Of a DNA stretch of 10,252 nt, positions 1 through 5,539 are shown piece after piece. The position numbers and the translations under genes were made by a program. The notes below the pieces were generated by a model. That model searched no databases, was not told the origin of the DNA, and saw only the letters and a list, made by a program, of their open reading frames with translations. The number at the start of each line of letters is the position of its first letter. Within the stretch, counting starts at the first letter, position 1. Location of the stretch: positions 1 to 10,252 of the forward strand of contig DDBY01000113.1 of the NCBI GenBank assembly GCA_002334985.1, written 5' to 3'. The DNA comes from Micavibrio sp. UBA2020. GTDB lineage: Bacteria; Pseudomonadota; Alphaproteobacteria; Micavibrionales; UBA2020.

Positions 1-40
<40 letters not shown>

Positions 41-63
41 ATCGGCGCGGATGGGGCTAAAGA

Positions 64-91
64 TATCTAGCCTGACCGGACAGGGGCGCAA
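64..91 (-). promoter_or_regulatory. Putative sigma-70-type promoter of the tRNA-Thr gene
   Basis: On the - strand TTGCGC (91-86) and TAGATA (69-64) are separated by 16 bases, placing the transcription start near 57, about 17 bases before the tRNA 5' end. A TTGCGC-like -35 is plausible for an alphaproteobacterial stable-RNA promoter. This is motif reading only. The whole 41-202 stretch holds no other feature I can support. Confidence 0.45.
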
Positions 92-202
92 ATTACACCA
101 CTTTTCCAAAATAAACAAGCATCGTTTCCGCCGCGGCCAAATAGCCTTTTTCACAATCTTTTTCAGCCATTTAGCAAGCACCACGCCCAAAAAGCGCCCA
201 TT

Positions 203-231
203 AAAAAAGGAGCCTGCCTTTCAGCAGCTCC
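203..231 (-). terminator. Intrinsic terminator of the Ser/Gly-rich protein gene
   Basis: On the - strand GGAGC (231-227) pairs with GCTCC (213-209). The stem is extended by TGC/GCA with one bulged G and a short TGAAAG-type loop, and is followed directly by six T (208-203). It lies 44 bases after the stop codon of the - strand gene at 275-616 and upstream of the tRNA-Thr promoter, so it separates the two transcription units. Confidence 0.75.
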
Positions 232-274
232 CGTGTAGTGCATAGTTCAGGTGGTTTCAATCGGAAGTCAGGAC

Positions 275-616
275 TTAATCACAGCCACCGCCCCCGCCGC
301 CATCTCCGCCGCCGCCACCGCTATCGCAGGAGCCGCCGCTGTCGTAGCTGCCCGAAGAGCCGCTATCGCCATACGAATGCCACACAGGGCTTGTGTGGAT
401 GTAGGTATCATCCGACGTGTTGCGGCGGCTGGTGCTGCCGTATCCGGGGGATGATGCCGTGCGGCGTTTGGCAACGCTGCGGGTGGATGAACCGCTGGTC
501 GTTTTGCGGTTGGTATTTGCAGCGTCGAAACTGCGGCCGAGGCCGCTTTCCTGCGCCTTCTCTTCGGTGGAACGTCCGGTTACGCGTGCGAATACACGCT
601 TGAGCCAATTGCTCAT
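275..616 (-). CDS. Small Ser/Gly-rich low-complexity protein, unknown function
   Basis: A 113-residue protein that I do not recognise. The start at 616 is chosen because AAAGGAG lies 6 bases upstream; the frame is open 20 codons further upstream, but no ribosome binding site is seen there. Residues 1-25 are basic and partly amphipathic (MSNWLKRVFARVTGRS). Residues 40-75 are rich in Ser, Thr and Arg. The C-terminus is a Ser/Gly/Asp tract ending in two glycine runs with Cys near each end (GSCDSGGGGG... and GGGGGGCD). No signal peptide or membrane segment is visible, so it is probably cytoplasmic or peripherally associated, and largely disordered. The strong ribosome binding site, the following terminator and the sensible codon pattern support a real gene. 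A weak TAAAAT -10 element lies about 60 bases upstream. Function is open. Confidence 0.72.
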   Translation of the reverse strand: MSNWLKRVFARVTGRSTEEKAQESGLGRSFDAANTNRKTTSGSSTRSVAKRRTASSPGYGSTSRRNTSDDTYIHTSPVWHSYGDSGSSGSYDSGGSCDSGGGGGDGGGGGGCD

Positions 617-837
617 GCTGTCTCCTTTGGTTGAGTTGTGGGGGATTTCAGTGATGTAAGATGTGATGTTTTTCATGCTTACAATTTTAGCCTAGCGGTG
701 CTTTTGTACCGCGTCCAGCGCCGCATAAAAAACACACTAAATTCAAAGACATCACCCCTGCATATACTCAGAATCGGAAGAATAATGCTCCTGAATCACT
801 TAATCGCGCCTAGGGGCGGCTGGCTGCATTTCCGCGC

Positions 838-867
838 TTGACCCCGCCCCCGCGCCGCCGCTAGTTT
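838..867 (+). promoter_or_regulatory. Possible promoter of the small-protein/dcd unit, perhaps leaderless
   Basis: TTGACC (838-843) and TAGTTT (862-867) are 18 bases apart. This would put the transcription start at about 874-875, directly at the ATG of the 50-residue gene, which has no Shine-Dalgarno sequence. The -35 is good and the -10 is poor. An alternative is TTCAAA (742-747) with TATACT (763-768), which has a better -10 but only 15 bases of spacing. The region 617-837 shows no gene. Confidence 0.25.
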
Positions 868-874
868 CGTGCGC

Positions 875-1027
875 ATGACCAATGACAAGAACAAGCCCGT
901 GAACAAAAAGGCCGCCGCGCGTGCCGAAGCGCTACGCGCGAACCTGATGAAGCGAAAGCAGCAAACCCGCGCCCGCGCCGAACAGCCGGACACCGCACAA
1001 AACCAGACCAACGAAAAGGAAGACTGA
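875..1027 (+). CDS. Small basic protein (50 aa) encoded directly upstream of dcd
   Basis: This ATG-started frame encodes 50 residues ([20 protein letters not shown]..., then ...[17 protein letters not shown]) and stops 2 bases before the dcd start. It is strongly charged, with a Lys/Arg/Ala-rich predicted helix from about residue 10 to 37 and an acidic end (NEKED). Short proteins with an LRANL-x-x-RK-x-Q-x-RAR-like segment occur in many alphaproteobacteria as uncharacterised proteins; I recall this pattern from memory and have not searched. No function is known to me; the basic helix could bind nucleic acid or protein. No ribosome binding site precedes the ATG. A GTG at 869 is in frame and would add two residues. 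The 3' end carries AAGGAAG, the likely ribosome binding site for dcd, so expression of the two genes is probably linked. Confidence 0.7.
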   Translation: MTNDKNKPVNKKAAARAEALRANLMKRKQQTRARAEQPDTAQNQTNEKED

Positions 1028-1029
1028 AC

Positions 1030-1584
1030 ATGCCCATCATGCCCGATAGCTGGATACGCGAACAAGCGCTCAACCACGGCATGATTACGCCGTTCGAAGA
1101 GCGCCTGAAGCGCGAAGGCGTGATTTCATACGGCCTGTCTTCCTACGGCTATGACTGCCGCCTGTCGGATGAATTCATGATTTTCACCAACGTCGATAAC
1201 GCGATTGTTGACCCCAAAAATTTCAGCAACGACAGCTTTGTCACGCGCAAGACCGATGTCTGCGTCATTCCGCCCAATTCCTTCGTGCTGTGCCGCACGG
1301 TGGAGACGTTTAAAATTCCGCGCGACGTACTGGTGGTCTGCCTTGGCAAAAGCACCTACGCACGCTGCGGCCTTATTGTGAACGTCACGCCGCTGGAGCC
1401 GGAATGGGAAGGTCAGGTCACGCTGGAAATTTCCAACACCACCCCCCTGCCCGCCAAAGTCTATGCAAACGAAGGCATCGCGCAGTTCCTGTTCTTCCAG
1501 GGCGCAACGCCCTGCGAAGTGTCCTACGCCGACCGCGCCGGTAAATACATGAAACAGGAAGGCGTCACCCTGCCGAAAATGTAA
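1030..1584 (+). CDS. dcd: dCTP deaminase
   Basis: A 184-residue dCTP deaminase, a cytoplasmic trimeric enzyme that converts dCTP to dUTP plus ammonia; dUTPase then yields dUMP for dTMP synthesis. The length matches alphaproteobacterial Dcd, slightly shorter than the E. coli protein (193). Recognisable segments are SSYGYDCRL (37-45), [10 protein letters not shown] (106-115) with Ser108 and Arg112 at the positions of the E. coli nucleotide-binding Ser/Arg, EPEWEG (123-128), TLEISN (131-136) with Glu133 as the expected catalytic glutamate, and EGIAQFLFF (148-156). All key residues look intact. The ATG start follows AAGGAAG at about 8 bases, inside the end of the upstream gene. No terminator follows in the 52 bases before the next gene. 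Confidence 0.97.
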   Translation: MPIMPDSWIREQALNHGMITPFEERLKREGVISYGLSSYGYDCRLSDEFMIFTNVDNAIVDPKNFSNDSFVTRKTDVCVIPPNSFVLCRTVETFKIPRDVLVVCLGKSTYARCGLIVNVTPLEPEWEGQVTLEISNTTPLPAKVYANEGIAQFLFFQGATPCEVSYADRAGKYMKQEGVTLPKM

Positions 1585-1636
1585 TCGGCACGCGCCTCAT
1601 AAACGTTGCCCCATTAATCTATTCAGAGGAGCAATA

Positions 1637-2725
1637 ATGAAAAAACACGAAATTATTTTGATACCGATAACAATTTTATTTTTTGTATTCTTCTTTGTAT
1701 CCCCATCGTACTCTGAATGCGAAAACACGCCCATGAATGACCTTGCATACATGGAATCTCTTGCAGAACAGGGAAATGCCGATGCCCAGTACATACTCGG
1801 CATATTTCAGAAAAAAGAGAAGGAAGCCGTAGTATGGGGGGATACGAGCAAATATGACGAAAAAGCTCTCAAGTGGTTTACGGCAGCAGCGAAGCAAAAC
1901 CATATCAAAGCTCAAGCTTGGCTTTGCGCTCGCTATTGGAGACTTGCCAGCAGCACAGAAAATGAACGCACTCGGCCAGAGGCTACCGCAGACCCACAAG
2001 ACATTAAATGGTGCTTAAACTCCGCCGAACATGGACACACTGGCTCTGCGTACCTACTAGGCATAATTTATAAGGAGGGCTTCGGCGTAGAGAGAGACTA
2101 TGAAAAAAGTTATTTTTGGCTTCAGTTCTCCGCACACGGAAAGTACGTGAGCAAACACCTTTCTCCTCAGCAAATAGAAGCTCTCGATAAAAAAGCAAAA
2201 GAGTGGAAACCGCGTACACCCGTCGTACGCGGCCTTAGCCCTATCTCTCACGAGGAGCGGAGGGCAGAGACTTCATGGGATGAAGTCCCTATAAACGCCG
2301 CAGGCCTTCTGTGTGGAGGGGAGACAAGAGACTGCAAGATAGCAGACACTTGCGGAAATCTGACCGCCATTATTTGCGGAGGGTATCAAAAGTACTGGAT
2401 TGCCGACACGGTCACGAAAAGAATCGTTAGCAAATGCACCCCTGTAAACGAAGACTGCAGAAATCTAGTCCCGGAAAGCTGGACATGCGCATCCCCTAAA
2501 AATATGCCCCTCTCCCAGCAGGAACAGAAGGCATTCCCCGGCTACGCCGATGCCATCAGCTGCGGGGAAGTTTTTGGCATAGACAACAACTCCGCTGGTG
2601 ATGGCCCTTATTATTTCGTGGACAAAAAAACACGAAAAACGATTGAAAGCTGTAGCTTTTGGCAAGGCGAATGTATCCCGCCAAAAGCATGGAGCTGTGG
2701 CCGCCCATCAAACTACGGCGGATAA
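1637..2725 (+). CDS. Exported Sel1-repeat protein with a duplicated cysteine-rich module
   Basis: A 362-residue protein, started by ATG after AGAGGAG at a good distance. Residues 1-26 are a signal peptide (MKKHE, a hydrophobic stretch of Ile/Leu/Phe, cleavage likely after SYS), so it should reach the periplasm or beyond. Residues 35-170 contain Sel1-like helical repeats, a protein-interaction fold: SLAEQGNADAQYILG (41-55), AAKQNHIKAQAWL (84-96) and SAEHGHTGSAYLLGIIY (129-145), the last followed by GFGVERDYEKSYFWL. The C-terminal half has eleven-residue-scale cysteine spacing instead: two related modules at about 245-287 and 307-357, each with Cys-Gly, an aromatic/VD..T segment, then Cys-x6-Cys and a Trp-x-Cys ending, preceded by Cys226, Cys233 and Cys239. 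Disulphide bonding is likely. The gene is AT-richer than its neighbours, suggesting acquisition or weaker codon constraint. Function unknown beyond the folds. Confidence 0.87.
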   Translation: MKKHEIILIPITILFFVFFFVSPSYSECENTPMNDLAYMESLAEQGNADAQYILGIFQKKEKEAVVWGDTSKYDEKALKWFTAAAKQNHIKAQAWLCARYWRLASSTENERTRPEATADPQDIKWCLNSAEHGHTGSAYLLGIIYKEGFGVERDYEKSYFWLQFSAHGKYVSKHLSPQQIEALDKKAKEWKPRTPVVRGLSPISHEERRAETSWDEVPINAAGLLCGGETRDCKIADTCGNLTAIICGGYQKYWIADTVTKRIVSKCTPVNEDCRNLVPESWTCASPKNMPLSQQEQKAFPGYADAISCGEVFGIDNNSAGDGPYYFVDKKTRKTIESCSFWQGECIPPKAWSCGRPSNYGG

Positions 2726-2747
2726 GTCACCCTAAGGAACTTTTAAT

Positions 2748-4238
2748 TCAGGACGGCTTGGGCGGCATGCTCAGGCCGCCTTTTTTCTGTGCGCCCACAC
2801 CGTTATATTCCGGTGGTTTGCCGCCTAGACGGGTCAGCATTTCGCGCGCCTCCGCGATGGCTTCCTGACGCGGTATATCCTCGAACTTCAGGATGGTCAT
2901 GTTGCTGCCCTGTTTAATCTCGGGGTCGCGGAAAATCACCTGCTGCGTCCAGAAATTGAACGTCATGGTCAGGCCTTTTTCTTTGACGTCGATGCTGACA
3001 TCGCTCGCCTTGGCGTAGCGGCTGTGGTCAACGGGCGGCGGCGGTGGCGGCGGCGGTGGCGGCGGTTCGTACCCCGGCTGGAACAAAATCAGATAATCGG
3101 CCAGCTCCGGCTTGCCTTTTTTCTTATGCTCCTGCGCATGGTCATAGGCAATCAGCCCTGCGTTATCCGGCTGCTGCGTATCAACCTCGTGCTTCACAAT
3201 CAGCATTTTGACAGCCTCGGTATGCTGCCCTTTGGTCGCCAGAATAAGCGCGGTTTCACCCTTGTCGTTCACGGCGTCTTTTTCGGCACCGGCACGCAGC
3301 AGCACCTCGGCCGCGCGGGCGTGGCCGTTTTCGGCGGCCAGCAAAAAGGCGCGGTTCAGGACGGCGATATCAACCTGCTCCGCCCCGGACGCCTCGCGCA
3401 TTTTTTTCATGATGACATTCATAAGCGAGATGGCACCCTGCTGCGCGGCCACATCCAGCGGCAAGCGCCCGCGGTCATCCGCAATATCCACGCGCGCGCC
3501 CTTATTAATCATCGATTGCGCCATGTCAAAATTCTGGCTGCCAATCGCGATATGCAGCAAGGTACGACCACCGCGCAAAACGGCATCGATATCGAATTCC
3601 GGCCGCGCCGTCAGCGCATCCAGCGCGGCGACGTTGGATTTCGCCACCGCCGAATGTGCGAGCCCGTACCCCGCCGAAAGCCCGACGTTGATATCCGGAA
3701 TTTTGTCCAGAAGCGGCTGGAAATAATGCGGATGACCGCCTTGTTCGATAACCTCGCGCAGCAGGGCGAAAACCTGCATGCTGTCACGGTCCCCCACGAC
3801 GGGCTGCGGCAGGCGGTCGAGGCAACCGCTTTTCAGCATCGCATCCATGCTCTGCCAGTCGCGCTGCGAAATCGCTTGCGACAGCGGGGTTTGCCCGTGT
3901 TTGTTTTTCAAAAGCCCATCGCCGCCTTTTTCCAGCATCAACGCGAGGATGTCGCGGTGCGCCCGGCGTGCGACATAGTGCATCGGCGTATTGCCGCTGT
4001 CACCCGACGGCAGGTTCGGGTTCGCCCCGCCTTCCAAAAGCAGGCGGCAGCGTTCACGCGCGTCACTTGAATAATACTGTTCGGCCGCCCAGGCCAAAAC
4101 GCAGGCATCGGTTTCGGGCGCTATCATATCGGGGTCGCCCCCACGCGCCAGCGCCTGACGGATAGGCTCTTCCTTTCCGCCTTTCAGCGCCGTCCACAAA
4201 GCGGCATTGCGTTCTTTCTGGCTGAGCCCCAGAACCAT
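2748..4238 (-). CDS. Ankyrin-repeat protein with poly-proline linker and C-terminal domain
   Basis: A 496-residue protein without signal peptide or membrane segment, hence probably cytoplasmic. The ATG at 4238 is chosen because AAGGA lies 9 bases upstream (TAAGGATACACCGG precedes the ATG); the open frame extends to a TTG at 4259, but the ribosome binding site would then lie inside the gene. Ankyrin repeats run over residues 12-390 with a less regular middle. Clear units are SGNTPMHYVARRAHRDILAL (81-100), QTPLSQAISQRDWQSMDAML (116-135), GRTLLHIAIGSQNFDMAQSM (224-243), RLPLDVAAQQGAISLMNVIM (258-277), LLAAENGHARAAEVLLRAGA (299-318) and ETALILATKGQHTEAVKMLI (328-347). Eleven prolines (392-402) then lead to a roughly 90-residue domain with TMTFNFWTQQVIFRD (424-438) and an RQEAIAEAREMLTRLGGKPP stretch (457-476). 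Ankyrins mediate protein binding; the partner and the role of the C-terminal domain are unknown. It is convergent with the Sel1 gene and divergent from the DHH gene. Confidence 0.92.
   Translation of the reverse strand: MVLGLSQKERNAALWTALKGGKEEPIRQALARGGDPDMIAPETDACVLAWAAEQYYSSDARERCRLLLEGGANPNLPSGDSGNTPMHYVARRAHRDILALMLEKGGDGLLKNKHGQTPLSQAISQRDWQSMDAMLKSGCLDRLPQPVVGDRDSMQVFALLREVIEQGGHPHYFQPLLDKIPDINVGLSAGYGLAHSAVAKSNVAALDALTARPEFDIDAVLRGGRTLLHIAIGSQNFDMAQSMINKGARVDIADDRGRLPLDVAAQQGAISLMNVIMKKMREASGAEQVDIAVLNRAFLLAAENGHARAAEVLLRAGAEKDAVNDKGETALILATKGQHTEAVKMLIVKHEVDTQQPDNAGLIAYDHAQEHKKKGKPELADYLILFQPGYEPPPPPPPPPPPVDHSRYAKASDVSIDVKEKGLTMTFNFWTQQVIFRDPEIKQGSNMTILKFEDIPRQEAIAEAREMLTRLGGKPPEYNGVGAQKKGGLSMPPKPS
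2761..2786 (+). terminator. Intrinsic terminator of the Sel1-repeat gene
   Basis: GGCGGC (2761-2766) and GCCGCC (2775-2780) form a perfect 6-pair stem with an 8-base loop, followed by TTTTTT (2781-2786). It lies 35 bases after the Sel1 gene stop. It sits within the last codons of the convergent ankyrin gene. On the - strand no T run follows the stem, so it acts in one direction only. Confidence 0.8.
3033..3065 (-). repeat. CCG/CCA trinucleotide tract encoding eleven prolines
   Basis: Eleven consecutive proline codons (CCG and CCA in a regular alternation, plus one CCC) form a GC-only microsatellite-like run inside the ankyrin gene. Such a run is prone to copy-number change by slippage in units of one residue, and its translation is expected to need elongation factor P. 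It separates the ankyrin domain from the C-terminal domain. Confidence 0.9.
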
Positions 4239-4268
4239 CCGGTGTATCCTTATTTGCAAGAGAGCACA

Positions 4269-4297
4269 GGTATAAAATGTTTACATATCGGGGTCAA
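4269..4297 (-). promoter_or_regulatory. Promoter of the ankyrin-repeat gene
   Basis: On the - strand TTGACC (4297-4292) and TATACC (4274-4269) are 17 bases apart, close to the sigma-70 consensus. This predicts a start near 4262 and a 5' leader of about 24 bases containing the AAGGA ribosome binding site. The -35 lies inside GGGT-TG-ACCC, and the spacer carries ATGT-AA-ACAT (4286-4277); both are short inverted repeats that could be operators. Neither is proven. Confidence 0.6.
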
Positions 4298-4398
4298 CCC
4301 TTATCGCCCCTTGCCGCCCCTTGGGACTCAAGGCAATATCGGAGGCAGATGCGCCCGCGCAAACGGCGGGATGCGTAGCTTTTCATGCGGTGAAACCT

Positions 4399-5436
4399 TT
4401 GAATTATAAATACAATCGGCATCTTCTGGTCATTTACCACATGGACTGCATCGACGGCCTTGCCTCGGCCTGGGCGGTGCATTGCAAATGGGGGGGCGAT
4501 GCGGACGTGCGCCTCGACTACATCCCCTATGGCCACCACAATATCGAAGAGGCTGAAAACACCATCCGCGGCCATCTGGCCGGCGAAGGCATCGCCGAGA
4601 CCATGGACGTCGTTTTCGTCGATGTCGCGCCCACCCGCGCCTTCCTGACCGAGCTTTTGACGCCGCCCGCCCGCGCCGCGCGCGTGGTTGTCGCCGACCA
4701 CCACAAAAGCGCGGCAGAGCAGCTGCAAGGCTTTACCCCGCCCGCAGGCGACGGCGTGCCGGAATTGCACCTGCGCATCGATGCCAAGCATCCCTCCGCC
4801 GCCAATATGGTCTGGGAATATCTTTTCCCCGATACGCTGCCGCCCGTGTTTTTCAAGCTTATCGCCAAGATGGATTTGGGACAGAATTTGCTGGAGAGCG
4901 AAAACGATTACGCCGCCGCCGCACTGGTCGATTCCAAAAACATCACATCGATTGAAACGGCGTTCCAGTCGTTTCTGGCGATGTCGCATTTGTCGATGGA
5001 AGACCTTGTCGCGCTTGGCCGCAACATCATGCACGACCAGGATACGCGCATCAGCAAACTGGACGACAACGTCATGTATGCGCCCCTGCAACTGGCCGAA
5101 GGCGCCGCGCCCGTCTGGGTACCGCTGGTCAATGCGGATGTGCAGAACTTCGGGCGTTATATATCCACATGGCTTGTCCAGCTGGGTGAGAAGACCCAAT
5201 CCGGCCTTGGCGGGGCATGGTATGTGCAGGGTAATGGCTCTGTCACCATCAGCCTGCGCTCGGACGGCGCGCCCGATGCCAGCGCGGTTGCCGCCTATCT
5301 GTGCAAGGCCTTCGGCATTCGCGGCGGCGGGCACAGCACCAGCGCCGCGGTGCATTTTTCCTCCCTCGCCGCGTTCCAGCAGCATATAAAACTGCACAGC
5401 GCCGCCGAAATGAACCGTATCCGCAAGTCGGCTTAA
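4399..5436 (+). CDS. DHH/DHHA1-family phosphoesterase
   Basis: A metal-dependent phosphoesterase of the DHH superfamily (relatives include NrnA-type oligoribonuclease/pAp phosphatase, c-di-AMP phosphodiesterases and RecJ). With the TTG start used here it has 345 residues. Motifs in order: VIYHMDCIDG (11-20, motif I, metal-binding His14 and Asp16), FVDVAP (73-78, motif II Asp75), ADHHKS (99-104, the DHH motif), HPSAANMVW (131-139), KMDLG (157-161, Asp159), then a DHHA1 C-terminal domain with VTISLRSD (282-289) and GIRGGGHS (306-313). All metal ligands look present. Substrate cannot be read; a short RNA, cyclic dinucleotide or pAp is possible. The start is uncertain: no in-frame ATG lies before motif I. 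TTG 4399 has GGTGA 5 bases upstream and gives the usual short N-terminus; GTG 4390 and TTG 4321 are alternatives, while ATG 4441 would cut motif I. Confidence 0.88.
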   Translation: MNYKYNRHLLVIYHMDCIDGLASAWAVHCKWGGDADVRLDYIPYGHHNIEEAENTIRGHLAGEGIAETMDVVFVDVAPTRAFLTELLTPPARAARVVVADHHKSAAEQLQGFTPPAGDGVPELHLRIDAKHPSAANMVWEYLFPDTLPPVFFKLIAKMDLGQNLLESENDYAAAALVDSKNITSIETAFQSFLAMSHLSMEDLVALGRNIMHDQDTRISKLDDNVMYAPLQLAEGAAPVWVPLVNADVQNFGRYISTWLVQLGEKTQSGLGGAWYVQGNGSVTISLRSDGAPDASAVAAYLCKAFGIRGGGHSTSAAVHFSSLAAFQQHIKLHSAAEMNRIRKSA

Positions 5437-5463
5437 GGTACTGGTTATATAAATTTCTACTGT

Positions 5464-5479
5464 TTATTATGAATAATAA
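5464..5479. promoter_or_regulatory. AT-rich palindrome upstream of murA, possible promoter/operator
   Basis: TTATTA (5464-5469) and TAATAA (5474-5479) are perfect inverted repeats around TGAA, in an AT-rich gap (5437-5539) between GC-rich genes. The left arm overlaps TATTAT (5465-5470), a good -10 candidate, but the -35 position holds only a weak TGGTTA (5442-5447). It could be the start region of the murA operon with an overlapping regulatory site. No T run suggests a terminator. Confidence 0.3.
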
Positions 5480-5539
5480 GAGCAAATTTCCACGCCGCAA
5501 GGCTTGAAGTCATCGCCGCTTTTATGAGAAAAAGCAGGC

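Noticed and set aside
93..170. 25-codon - strand frame starting MAEKDCEKGYLAAA upstream of the tRNA
   Set aside because: No ribosome binding site, very short, and it ends at the tRNA promoter's -35. An overlapping cationic frame (AKWLKKIVKKA) likewise lacks a start signal.
3024..4070. Long + strand open frame of 348 codons opposite the ankyrin gene
   Set aside because: It mirrors the GC-rich codon pattern of the ankyrin gene, gives an Arg/His/Gln-rich translation without family features, and has no ribosome binding site.
4239..4259. Extension of the ankyrin protein to a TTG start at 4259
   Set aside because: The AAGGA ribosome binding site lies inside this extension and fits the ATG at 4238; the seven extra residues add nothing recognisable.
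4294..5397. Long - strand open frame opposite the DHH phosphoesterase gene
   Set aside because: The + strand frame carries complete DHH and DHHA1 motifs; the opposite frame is a GC-driven shadow.
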